Positions 7,870 to 15,544 of a DNA stretch of 64,000 nt are shown here, piece after piece. Origin of the DNA: JAVDCA01 sp035293985 (GTDB taxonomy: Bacteria; Pseudomonadota; Alphaproteobacteria; Rhizobiales; Xanthobacteraceae); NCBI GenBank assembly GCA_035293985.1, contig DATGLS010000005.1:124001-188000 (forward strand). The letters run 5' to 3'. Position 1 is the stretch's first letter. Every line of letters begins with the position of its first letter. The notes under the pieces were generated by a model that worked only from the letters and a program-made list of their open reading frames with translations, was not told the origin of the DNA and ran no database searches. The position numbers and the translations under genes are program-made.

Positions 7870-9198
7870 TCATGCGTTGAGATTTTCCCGCAGCGTCGGA
7901 CCCGCGTATCTCCTCTTCGACAGCCCGCGCCGCTGCAGCTCCGGCACGACGTGCTGGACGAAATCGTTGATGTTGCCCTCGGCCGAAAAGCCGCGGGCGA
8001 GGATGAAGCCGCCGTTCGCGCCGGTGCCGAAGTGCAGCTCCTCGAGCTTGTCGACGATCTGCTTCGGCGTACCGCTCGCCGACAGCACGCGGTCGACCAG
8101 GAAGCGCTTGCCGAACGCCTCGACGGTCTGCTCGGGGTCGACGGTCTTGAGCAGCTCCTCGAAGCTGCCGAGGTTGCCTTTGTTGGCCTTCACCTGGTCG
8201 GCGAAATCGGCAAGCCGCATGCCGGGCCGCGCAGCCGAGAAGTCCACATTATATTGGGCCGACATCTCGACCAGGCCCGCCTGCGGCGGGATCGCCTCCA
8301 GGTAGCGCCGTTCCTGCTCCAGCGCGGCGGATTCGGAGTCGGCGACCTGGACGCGGATCGACCAAAGGACGCCGACGTCGCGCGGCTTGCGGCCGACCGC
8401 GGCGAGCTTCTCGTCGAGTGCCTTCCTGTGCTGCTGCATGCTGGCAAGGGTGCGGCGGGTGGAGAACTGCAGCTCCGCATAAGTCGCCGCGAGCGCCATC
8501 CCGGGGCCCGACAGGCCGGCCTGGATGATCACCGGCCTGCGTTGCGGCGAGGGGAGCGCCGGCAGCGGTCCGCGCACGTTGAACCAGCGGCCGCGGTGAT
8601 CGATGCGATGCACCTTGGCGGGGTCGGCGTAGATCCCCTTCTCGCGGTCGAGGATCAGCGCATCGGGCTCGACGCTCTCCCACAGCGCGCAGGCGACCTG
8701 CAGAAACTCCTGCGCCCGCTCGTAGCGCTCGTCATGCTCCATCATGACGTCGAAGCCGTAATTGGCGGCCTCGTTCTTGTAGGCGGAGGTCACCGCGTTC
8801 CAGGCGATGCGGCCGCGGGTGACGTGGTCGAGCGCGTTGAACACGCGCGCGCAGTGAAATGGATGATGATACGTGGTCGACATGGTGAGCGCGAAGCCGA
8901 TGCCGGGCGCCGCTTTCGCCATCAACGGGATCATCGGCGTCATGTCGTGGCGCGGCCATTTGGCGCCATAGCGCACCACCGCCTCATGGCTGCCGCCGAA
9001 ATCCTCCGGCGTGCCGCCGGTATCGCCGAAGAACAGCATGTCGAAGATGCCACGCTCGGCGGTGCGCGCGAGGTCCTCGTAGAACTCCGACGTGCCGTAA
9101 TAGGGATAGCCCACCCACGATCCCGGCATGCGCCAGAGATAGTCCGTGTGGAGGAACGAGATGTCGGCCGCGAGATGAATGATGTCGGATTGGGACAG
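7870..9198 (-). CDS. LLM-class flavin-dependent monooxygenase (NtaA/SnaA/DszA type)
   Basis: A bacterial-luciferase-like TIM-barrel enzyme that uses reduced FMN supplied by a separate reductase to oxygenate an organic substrate. Family signatures include ARTAERGIFDMLFFGD, GFALTMSTTYHHPF, RGRIAWNAVTS and the C-terminal SASGTPKQIVDKL. The first ATG (9129) starts too late: the codons before it encode IIHLAADISFLHTDYLWR, which aligns with the family's first strand and conserved WR-P. The best start is therefore a CTG at 9198, with GGAGGA about 9 nt upstream; this gives 443 residues, the normal family length. A dispersed palindrome lies just upstream. The substrate is unknown. Confidence 0.85.
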   Translation of the reverse strand: MSQSDIIHLAADISFLHTDYLWRMPGSWVGYPYYGTSEFYEDLARTAERGIFDMLFFGDTGGTPEDFGGSHEAVVRYGAKWPRHDMTPMIPLMAKAAPGIGFALTMSTTYHHPFHCARVFNALDHVTRGRIAWNAVTSAYKNEAANYGFDVMMEHDERYERAQEFLQVACALWESVEPDALILDREKGIYADPAKVHRIDHRGRWFNVRGPLPALPSPQRRPVIIQAGLSGPGMALAATYAELQFSTRRTLASMQQHRKALDEKLAAVGRKPRDVGVLWSIRVQVADSESAALEQERRYLEAIPPQAGLVEMSAQYNVDFSAARPGMRLADFADQVKANKGNLGSFEELLKTVDPEQTVEAFGKRFLVDRVLSASGTPKQIVDKLEELHFGTGANGGFILARGFSAEGNINDFVQHVVPELQRRGLSKRRYAGPTLRENLNA

Positions 9199-9218
9199 GG
9201 CGAGGTCTCCTCCACCCC

Positions 9219-9301
9219 GTCATGCCTGCGCATGCGGGCAGCCACGTCTTGCGTTGTCACAAAGCAAGACGTGGATGGCCGGGTCAAGCCCCGCCATGAC
9301 G
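9219..9301. repeat. Dispersed intergenic palindrome, family A, copy 1
   Basis: An imperfect palindrome flanked by CGTCATG / CATGACG, with a perfect core stem CCACGTCTTGC (9242-9252) / GCAAGACGTGG (9264-9274). Related copies lie at 18005-18088, 20340-20478 and 22664-22748. It fills the gap between the divergent monooxygenase and deacetylase genes. Confidence 0.8.
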
Positions 9302-9368
9302 AATGGAAGGCCGTACTCTATTCTCCCGTCGCGCACGCCGTAAAGAAACGTCAGGTGGAGACCCGATA

Positions 9369-10271
9369 ATGCTCAAGCTTCCCGGTCATGGCCGTTATGC
9401 CTATTCCCCGATCGTCAAGCGGTCGGACTACAGCTGGCCGGGCGGCAAGCGCCTAGCCTTCTACATCGCGCTCAATATCGAGCATTTCGCCTTCGGCACC
9501 GGCATCGGCATGGACCCGAGCCGGCGCGAGGGCAATCAGAACTCGCGCAATTTCGCATGGCGCGATTACGGCAACCGCATCGGCAACTGGCGGCTGTTCG
9601 AAATCCTCGACGAGCTCAAGCTGCCCGCCTCGATCCTGCTCAACAGCGAGGTATGCGTTCACTATCCGGAAATTGTGGAGAAGATCAAAGCGCGCGGCGA
9701 CGACGTGCTCGGCCACGGCCGCACCAATGCCGAGGTGCTGCGCGGCATGTGGGAGGCGGACGAGGCGAACGCGATCAAGCAGTGCAGCGACACGATCGCC
9801 CAGCACGTCGGCGTGCGGCCGACCGGCTGGATGGGCCCCGGCGCGCTCGAGTCGAACATCACGCCCGACCTGCTCAAGGAGGCCGGTTACACCCACCTGC
9901 TCGACTGGCCCGTCGACGACCAGCCGATCTGGATGCAGACGCGGGCCGGACCGCTCTTGTCCGTGCCCTACCCGATGGAACTCAACGACGCCGGCACGCT
10001 GGTGTGGCGCGACCATACGGGGCGCGAGTTCGCCGACATGATCGTCGACCAGTTCGAGGAATTGCTGGAGCAGTCGGAGCGCGCCCCGATGGTGTTCGCG
10101 CTGGCGCTGCACGGCTTCGTCGTCGGCCAGCCGTTCCGCCTGCGCCCGCTGCGCCAGGCGATCCGCCACTGCGTCGAGCACAAGAACCGCGACCGCGTGT
10201 GGTTCACCCGCGCGGGCGACATCGCCAAGTACTGCTTCACGCTGCCGAAGGGGCTCGTTCCGGGAAGCTGA
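9369..10271 (+). CDS. Polysaccharide deacetylase family protein (PuuE/allantoinase-like)
   Basis: A 300-residue NodB-homology protein of the family-4 carbohydrate esterase fold. Recognisable blocks are LAFYIALNIEHFAFG (strand 1, with N-x-E in place of the canonical D-D), a GHGRTNAE block in place of the usual H-x3-H motif, GWMGPGALESN, and the strand containing HGFVVGQPFR near the end. These departures resemble the PuuE/allantoinase-like branch, which acts on small amides rather than chitin, so a true sugar deacetylase role is doubtful. The ATG at 9369 has GGAG upstream and precedes the conserved GRYAYSPIVKR. It has no operon partner, being flanked by intergenic repeats on both sides. Confidence 0.82.
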   Translation: MLKLPGHGRYAYSPIVKRSDYSWPGGKRLAFYIALNIEHFAFGTGIGMDPSRREGNQNSRNFAWRDYGNRIGNWRLFEILDELKLPASILLNSEVCVHYPEIVEKIKARGDDVLGHGRTNAEVLRGMWEADEANAIKQCSDTIAQHVGVRPTGWMGPGALESNITPDLLKEAGYTHLLDWPVDDQPIWMQTRAGPLLSVPYPMELNDAGTLVWRDHTGREFADMIVDQFEELLEQSERAPMVFALALHGFVVGQPFRLRPLRQAIRHCVEHKNRDRVWFTRAGDIAKYCFTLPKGLVPGS

Positions 10272-10379
10272 CCGTAGGGTGGGCAAAACAAAGGCGCGCA
10301 TCGCCGCCCATGCGTGGGCGAAATCGCCCGCGCGCGTTTGCCCACGCGACGCAGTGCAGGCGATTTCGCCCACCCTGCG
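10272..10379. repeat. Dispersed intergenic palindrome, family B (GTAGGGTGGGC type)
   Basis: It starts right after the deacetylase stop with GTAGGGTGGGCAAA and ends with the inverse TTTCGCCCACCCTGCG; internal inverted pieces include GGGCGAAATCGCC and GGCGATTTCGCCC. It separates two convergent genes and may work as a bidirectional stem. Confidence 0.75.
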
Positions 10380-10404
10380 CGGGGCTCATTCCAGGAGCTG
10401 ACGC

Positions 10405-10836
10405 TCAGTTCAGCGGGACCGTGAATCCCGCCTCGCCCTCGGCCTCTTCCCCATCTTCCTCGTCGTCCGACCCGACCCACGGCGCGGCGCTCAAGGTCGC
10501 GAGCGTGATCTTCGCGCGGTGCTGCCCCGGCACCCGCTGCGGCGCCGGCGGCGCCTCGCGCGACTGGGCATAGAGTGTCTGGCCGAGCGCGGTTCCCCAG
10601 GTCTGCACCAGCACGCCCTCGTCGCACGTCGCCGCGATGGCGAGGCCGATGCGGTGCAGGTGAGACTTGCGGTAGCAGTACATCGCAAGGTAGGCGCGGT
10701 CCTGCAGCGTCAGCTCGGGCAGGAGATCGAACACGGTGCTCTCGCTGGCGCGGTAGAGGCGCCCGATCAGCTCTTCAGGCACGAGCTGGTCGTCGTCGAT
10801 TTGCGGGGCCGGTCCGACAGCAGGCAGCGATTTCAT
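10405..10836 (-). CDS. Conserved hypothetical protein with acidic tail
   Basis: A protein of 143 residues with no recognised domain. The middle is helical and mixed (LIGRLYRASESTVFDLL, DRAYLAMYCYRKSHLHRIGL, then a small alanine-rich part), and the C-terminal 25 residues are very acidic (SDDEEDGEEAEGEAG). No signal peptide or membrane helix is seen. The ATG at 10836 is preferred because GAGG lies 7 nt upstream; an ATG 12 nt earlier (10848) is possible. A perfect CtrA box lies 66 bp upstream on the coding strand, so cell-cycle control by CtrA is plausible. It is convergent with the deacetylase gene. Confidence 0.7.
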   Translation of the reverse strand: MKSLPAVGPAPQIDDDQLVPEELIGRLYRASESTVFDLLPELTLQDRAYLAMYCYRKSHLHRIGLAIAATCDEGVLVQTWGTALGQTLYAQSREAPPAPQRVPGQHRAKITLATLSAAPWVGSDDEEDGEEAEGEAGFTVPLN

Positions 10837-11203
10837 GATTTGCCTCATGCGTTCTGCATTGCCTCATGGCGTTCCACCACGCCTTAATCTTTACCTCGCA
10901 GGTTAACGGGCTGTTAATTTTCCCTTACGGGAGGTTACGCATTTTGCGAGTCGCGCGCGGAACCTGCAACCAGCGCGCGATCAATGCGCGACCAATGCGC
11001 CACGTTGACGCTTCCAACCTTCTATGGAAGCCTCGCGTGGGATGTGTCGGGAATTGCGGCGGTTTTCGCTTGCGCCGAGCCGCGACGCGGCAGCGGGAGC
11101 GCATCACGACATCCGCGGCACCCCCAAGACATCCCAATGGCACCGTCCTTGCTCCGCCGACCACACCGTCTTTCGCCTCGTCTCGACATTAAGGATCACC
11201 GTC
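10837..11203. other. Divergent intergenic region
   Basis: A 367-bp gap between the acidic-tail protein gene and the ABC-importer operon. It holds the CtrA box at 10902-10917 and an AT-rich stretch around 10880-10940. The part nearest the importer shows only the AAGGA ribosome site before 11204. No open frame here looks coding. Confidence 0.6.
10902..10917 (-). promoter_or_regulatory. CtrA binding site
   Basis: On the minus strand the sequence TTAACAGCCCGTTAAC matches the alphaproteobacterial CtrA consensus TTAA-N7-TTAAC exactly. It sits 66 bp upstream of the ATG at 10836. Confidence 0.6.
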
Positions 11204-12229
11204 ATGCCGAATCACCCAACCCGCCGCCGGTTTCTCCGCCATGCCGGGGCGGCATTCGCCGCACCGCTCGCCCGCCCGGCGCTCGCGCAGGGCAAGCGCG
11301 ATATCTCGATGCGGCTCGACTGGGTTTTTCAAGGTCCGAACGCCGGCTTCATGGTGGCGCACGAGAAGGGCTTCTACGATCAGGCCGGGCTGAACGTCGA
11401 TATCGGCCCCGGCAAGGGCTCGGGCAGCACCGCTCAGCTCGTCGCCAGCAAGGCGACGCAGTTCGGCTTTTCCGACGGCTTCGTGGTCGGCAACAGCGTG
11501 TCGAAAGGCCTCGACATCCGCACCGTCGCCGGCATCTACCGGCGCAACCCGACCGCCGTCACGGTGCTGGCCGACAGCGGCATCAACTCGCCCAAGGACC
11601 TCGAAGGCAAGACCATCGCGATCACGCCCGGTTCGGCCCAGTTCCAGCAATGGCCGGCCTTCGTCAAAGGCTGCAAGCTCGACGCCGACAAGATCCGGGT
11701 GGTCGCCGTCGATCCCGCCGGCACCCCGCCCGCGCTGATCACCGGCAAGGTGCAGGCGATGGCCGGCTTCGCGCAGGGCCAGGTTCCGACCGTCGAGATC
11801 CGCGGCGGCAAGAAGGTGCGCGTGTTCTGGTACGCGGACTGCGGCGTCAACGCGGTGAGCAACGGCATCATCGTGCACAACGACCTGGTCAAGCAGGACC
11901 CGGGGCTGATCAAGGCCTTCGTCGCCGCAACCATCAAGGGCTTCCTTTACGGACGGGCCCATCCGGACGAGCTGGTGGCGAGCGTGAAGAAATATTCGCC
12001 GACCGTCGATGCAGCGGTGACGTTGCGCGAGGCGGAGCTGTCATGGGAGACCTGGGTCACGCCGAATACGGTCGGCAAGCCGCTCGGCTGGATGGCGCAG
12101 CAGGACTGGGAGCAGACCATCGACGTGCTCAGGCAATATGGCGGCGTCAGCACGCCGCTCGACGCGGCGCGGCTCTACACCAACGACTTCGTCCCGGGCG
12201 GACCTGAGTTCGTGCCACCTAAGAGCTGA
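11204..12229 (+). CDS. ABC transporter substrate-binding protein (NMT1/THI5-like)
   Basis: A 341-residue periplasmic binding protein of the NMT1/THI5/SsuA class. The N terminus is a twin-arginine signal (TRRRFLRHAGAAFAAPLA, cleavage near ALAQG). The mature protein starts with strand ISMRLDWVFQGPNAGFMVA and continues with AHEKGFYDQAGLNVDI and FGFSDGFVVGNSV, typical of binding proteins for aromatic, sulfonate or pyrimidine ligands. The ATG at 11204 is preceded by AAGGA. It is the first gene of an importer operon, followed by an ATPase (12333) and a permease (13165). The ligand cannot be read from sequence. Confidence 0.9.
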   Translation: MPNHPTRRRFLRHAGAAFAAPLARPALAQGKRDISMRLDWVFQGPNAGFMVAHEKGFYDQAGLNVDIGPGKGSGSTAQLVASKATQFGFSDGFVVGNSVSKGLDIRTVAGIYRRNPTAVTVLADSGINSPKDLEGKTIAITPGSAQFQQWPAFVKGCKLDADKIRVVAVDPAGTPPALITGKVQAMAGFAQGQVPTVEIRGGKKVRVFWYADCGVNAVSNGIIVHNDLVKQDPGLIKAFVAATIKGFLYGRAHPDELVASVKKYSPTVDAAVTLREAELSWETWVTPNTVGKPLGWMAQQDWEQTIDVLRQYGGVSTPLDAARLYTNDFVPGGPEFVPPKS

Positions 12230-12244
12230 GACCCATGACCTCCT

Positions 12245-12329
12245 GGCGAGGAGCGCGCAGCGCGATGAAGCAATCCCGTTTCGCAGGTAGGTGCGGCGCG
12301 AGATTGCTTCGCTTCGCTCGCAATGACCC
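12245..12329. repeat. Dispersed palindrome, family C (GCGAGGAGCG / CGCTCGCAATGAC type)
   Basis: It has GGCGAGGAGCG with GCGATGAAGCAATC on the left and GAGATTGCTTCGCTTCGCTCGCAATGACC on the right in inverted orientation (given here as one arm and its partner; the core AGCAATC pairs with GATTGCT). It occupies the gap between the binding-protein and ATPase genes of one operon and ends 3 bp before the ATPase ATG. Confidence 0.78.
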
Positions 12330-12332
12330 CGA

Positions 12333-13133
12333 ATGACCTTTGCTTCCCGCGACACAGTCCGGCCCTATCTCGACGTGCAGGGCATCGCCAAGGTCTTTGC
12401 CAGCCGCGACGGGATGGTGCGGGCGCTCGACCAGGTCTCGCTCGCCGGCGAGCGTGGCGCCTTCATCTCGATCGTCGGCCCGAGCGGCTGCGGCAAAAGC
12501 ACGCTGATGATGATCGCGGCCGGGCTGATGAGGCCGTCGAGCGGCCGCGTCACGGTCGACGGCGTCATCGTGACGGCGCCGCGCACCGAGATCGGCATCG
12601 TCTTCCAGAGCCCGGTGCTGCTCGAATGGCGCACGGCGCTCGGCAACGTGATGCTGCAGGCGGAAGCAAAGCGCCTCGACCGCGCCGCCGCCGAGCGCCG
12701 CGCACGCGACCTCCTCGCCGCGGTCGGGCTCGCGGGCTTCGAGCACAAATATCCGCATGAGCTCTCCGGCGGGATGCGCCAACGCGTGTCGATCTGCCGC
12801 GCGCTCATCCACGACCCGCCTCAGCTCCTGATGGACGAGCCGTTCGGCGCCCTCGATGCGCTCACCCGCGACCAGCTCGTCCTCGACCTGCAGCGCATCT
12901 GCCAGGAGCGGCGCATGGGCGTGCTGTTCATCACCCATAGCGTCGCCGAGGCCGTCTTCCTCTCCGACCAGGTGATCGTGATGACGCCGCGACCGGGCCG
13001 CATCGATCGGGTCATCGACATCGACTTGCCGCGGCCGCGCACGCTGGCCATGCGCGAGACCCCGGAGTTCGCCCGCTACAGCCGCGAGATTCTCGATCTG
13101 TTTCTCGCCCGTGGCGTGCTGCGCGAGCACTGA
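12333..13133 (+). CDS. ABC transporter ATP-binding protein (SsuB/TauB type)
   Basis: A 266-residue ATPase with all ABC motifs: Walker A GPSGCGKST, Q-loop VFQSPVLLEWRT, signature LSGGMRQRVSICRAL, Walker B LLMDEPFGALD and switch histidine in FITHSVAEAVF. It energises the importer made with the binding protein at 11204 and the permease at 13165. The ATG at 12333 is only 3 bp after a palindromic repeat and has no clear Shine-Dalgarno of its own, so translation may rely on the repeat RNA structure or run at a reduced level. Sequence style is SsuB/TauB/NrtD-like. Confidence 0.93.
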   Translation: MTFASRDTVRPYLDVQGIAKVFASRDGMVRALDQVSLAGERGAFISIVGPSGCGKSTLMMIAAGLMRPSSGRVTVDGVIVTAPRTEIGIVFQSPVLLEWRTALGNVMLQAEAKRLDRAAAERRARDLLAAVGLAGFEHKYPHELSGGMRQRVSICRALIHDPPQLLMDEPFGALDALTRDQLVLDLQRICQERRMGVLFITHSVAEAVFLSDQVIVMTPRPGRIDRVIDIDLPRPRTLAMRETPEFARYSREILDLFLARGVLREH

Positions 13134-13164
13134 GGCGGGCCGGAGAACGAACCAGAGACGGACG

Positions 13165-14031
13165 ATGAGCGACACCGACCGATTGCCTGTCGCCCCACAC
13201 ATCGACGAGGTCGAGGCGAGTGTCGAGCGCGCCCGCGCCGCGCGGGCGGCGCAAGCACGCGTTACCGCGGTGCTGGCCCCGATCGTGGTGTTGATCGTGG
13301 TGCTTGCATTATGGCAGGCGGGCACACAGCTCTTCGCGGTGCCGGCCTTCCTGCTGCCGCCGCCGAGCGCCATCGCGGCCTCCATGGCGAAGAATGCCGG
13401 CCTGCTCGCCGGCGGCGCCTGGGTGACGACGCTCGAGATCCTGCTCGGGTTCCTGCTCAGCATCGCGGTCGGCATCCCGCTCGCGCTGATGATCTTCCTG
13501 TGGCCGCCGTTCTCGCGCGCCGTGCTGCCCCTGCTCATCTCCTCCCAGGCGATGCCGAAGGTCGCGGTCGCACCATTGTTTCTCGTCTGGTTCGGCTTCG
13601 GCATCTTGCCCAAGGTGCTGATCGCGTTCCTGATCGCGTTCTTTCCGGTCGTGATCAACACCGCCGTCGGACTCGCGGCGATCGAGCCGGAAAAGATCCA
13701 CCTCGCTCGCTCCATGGGGCTCGGTGCATTCCAGACTTTTTTCAAGATCCGTCTACCCGACGCCCTGCCGGCGATTTTCGCGGGCCTGAAGATCTCGATC
13801 ACGCTCGCGGTGGTCGGTGCCGTGGTGGGCGAGTTCGTGGGCGGCGATGCCGGGCTCGGCTACCTTCTGATGGTCGCCAACGGCTCGATGGACACGCAGC
13901 TCCTGTTCGCCGGCATCGTCTGTCTGACCATCCTCGGCGTCGGCTTCTACGCGCTGGTCGCGCTCGCCGAGCGGCTCGCGGTTCCGCGCCACATCATCGC
14001 GCGCGACCGCACGCCCGGCGGCACGCTATGA
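13165..14031 (+). CDS. ABC transporter permease (SsuC/TauC type)
   Basis: A 288-residue inner-membrane permease with about six transmembrane helices, beginning with VLAPIVVLIVVLALWQAG. The coupling EAA loop reads AAIEPEKIHLARSMGLGAFQTFFKIRLPDALP, which docks with the ATPase (shown as two adjoining parts, residues around 170-200). The N-terminal 40 residues are cytoplasmic and alanine/arginine rich. The ATG at 13165 lies 31 bp after the ATPase stop. It completes the three-gene importer operon, whose substrate is unknown. Its end is convergent with the membrane protein gene at 14054. Confidence 0.92.
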   Translation: MSDTDRLPVAPHIDEVEASVERARAARAAQARVTAVLAPIVVLIVVLALWQAGTQLFAVPAFLLPPPSAIAASMAKNAGLLAGGAWVTTLEILLGFLLSIAVGIPLALMIFLWPPFSRAVLPLLISSQAMPKVAVAPLFLVWFGFGILPKVLIAFLIAFFPVVINTAVGLAAIEPEKIHLARSMGLGAFQTFFKIRLPDALPAIFAGLKISITLAVVGAVVGEFVGGDAGLGYLLMVANGSMDTQLLFAGIVCLTILGVGFYALVALAERLAVPRHIIARDRTPGGTL

Positions 14032-14053
14032 GCGCTATGAACATGCGCCAAAT

Positions 14054-15334
14054 CTAGAATCGCCCGTAGTGCGGCTCGAGACGGGCGTAGTGATCGTGCC
14101 CGCGCAGGCGACGCGGTTCATGCGCGCGGTACGGGGGATGCCGCTCGCCCGCGTAACGCCTGCGCACACGCCCATGCCGTTCCGCATGGCGGATGTAAGC
14201 GACATGGCGACGGGTGTGGCCATATTGCACCGGACGCAAGGCGGCGACGTGCTTGGGCCGCTTGTCCTCCGCCTTCTCGGCCGCCGCGACGATTCTGGCG
14301 GATTCCCGCTGTGCGGCCGTGATGGCCGCCGCGATGGCGGCGCGCCGCTTGAGATAGCCCTTGGCGAAGGTGAGCTCGCTCTCCGGAACCAGCACGCCAT
14401 CGATCACCATGCCGGCGGGCGCTGCCGCGATCACGACCGGCGCCGTCGCCGCCAGACCCACCTGCGCGGCGCTCGCGGGCGCTTCGACCGGCAGCCCGCC
14501 GAGGGCCGCCAGCTGCCGCAGCGCGCCCGGGGTCGCCTGCTCGACCAGCACGGTCAGGCCGCTCACGGCCGCAACGCCGGCAAACACCAAGAGCGCGAAG
14601 CCGGCCACGAGAGCGAGGCGCGCCGATGGGATGCGGGCGACGAGGGAATGACGCTGGCGCACGCGCAGGAAGGGCGTTCCGGCATCGACGCTGCCGCCGC
14701 CGCGCCAGGGCGCGGGCATCGGGATCGGGGGCGAAAGATGGCAACGGATGTGATCGGGCGGCGGCCCCGCCGGCCGGCGGCGCTCGGAGGCGGCCGCCCC
14801 CGGCGACCACGCGCGCTTGCAGCCGGAAGCGCAAACGACGCGGGCTCCGAGCCAGGCGAGCAGCGCCGAGCCTATGGCGACCAGCATGCTGGCGGCGACG
14901 CCCGAGCGCACGTCGAGGGTCGTGGCCGCCGGCGGCAGCTCGCCGATCGCGGCCAGCATGAGGACAACCATGGCCGTGGTGATGAACCGGGCCGTGCGGA
15001 GGAGCCACCAGTTGGTGATGAGCCAGCGGGTGACCGCGACGCTCAGCGGCCCGACGAAGAACGCCGCCAGCGGCACCAGACACCACGCCCACCAGGCGAG
15101 CGCCGGGCGCGAATGCGCGCCATGGGCCGCGATCTGCCCCACGATCAGGTCGTCGCGCACGCTGCCGAAGTCCAACCCGAGATGGAGGAGCCCACTCTGC
15201 GCCGCCATTCCGAACAGGGCGCCGGAGATCAGCGTGACGCATACCAGCACGCTGCTCGAAACAGCCTTGGTGTACGCTGTTCTTGCGCTTGTTCTTGCGC
15301 TTGCTGTTGCGCCGGTTCTTACGACGTTGCGCAT
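14054..15334 (-). CDS. Multi-pass membrane protein of unknown function
   Basis: A 426-residue protein with about five predicted membrane helices: VLVCVTLISGALFGMAA, WAWCLVPLAAFFVGPLSVAV, ITTAMVVLMLAAIGEL, MLVAIGSALLAWLGA and, after a proline/arginine-rich loop, LALVAGFALLVFAGVAA. The C-terminal 120 residues are soluble, alanine-rich then very rich in H, R and Y (around HTRRHVAYIRHAERHGR). No catalytic motif was found. The opposite strand also has a very long open frame, but the hydrophobic segments and the stop/start geometry favour this strand. The start is uncertain within the first 25 residues. Confidence 0.65.
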   Translation of the reverse strand: MRNVVRTGATASARTSARTAYTKAVSSSVLVCVTLISGALFGMAAQSGLLHLGLDFGSVRDDLIVGQIAAHGAHSRPALAWWAWCLVPLAAFFVGPLSVAVTRWLITNWWLLRTARFITTAMVVLMLAAIGELPPAATTLDVRSGVAASMLVAIGSALLAWLGARVVCASGCKRAWSPGAAASERRRPAGPPPDHIRCHLSPPIPMPAPWRGGGSVDAGTPFLRVRQRHSLVARIPSARLALVAGFALLVFAGVAAVSGLTVLVEQATPGALRQLAALGGLPVEAPASAAQVGLAATAPVVIAAAPAGMVIDGVLVPESELTFAKGYLKRRAAIAAAITAAQRESARIVAAAEKAEDKRPKHVAALRPVQYGHTRRHVAYIRHAERHGRVRRRYAGERHPPYRAHEPRRLRGHDHYARLEPHYGRF

Positions 15335-15378
15335 CTGCGGACGCCTGCCAACCGCAGCACTGATATTTTTTTGGCTTG

Positions 15379-15402
15379 CGTCGACTATACGACATGTCGA
15401 CG
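15379..15402. promoter_or_regulatory. Inverted repeat in a divergent promoter region
   Basis: CGTCGAC / GTCGACG arms around a 10-nt AT-rich centre, in the 210-bp gap between the divergent membrane-protein and reductase genes. It could be an operator; the binding protein is unknown. Confidence 0.35.
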
Positions 15403-15544
15403 ATTTGGAAAAGTCACATCATCGATTCAGTCGCAAAATTTTCTGCGACGGATCGTTCGCGGAAGCGAAATGCACGCCGTGAGCGCGCGTGATACGACCG
15501 CCGCGACGTCGTTTGTGTGCCACCACGATAATGGGATTCCTTCT

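Noticed and set aside
7723..9369. Plus-strand open frame of 548 codons opposite the monooxygenase
   Set aside because: It has no recognisable protein features; the minus strand has all motifs of the luciferase-like family.
14069..15544. Plus-strand extension of the reductase frame by about 490 codons
   Set aside because: The Rossmann strand begins at 15545, and the extension is antisense to a multi-helix membrane protein.
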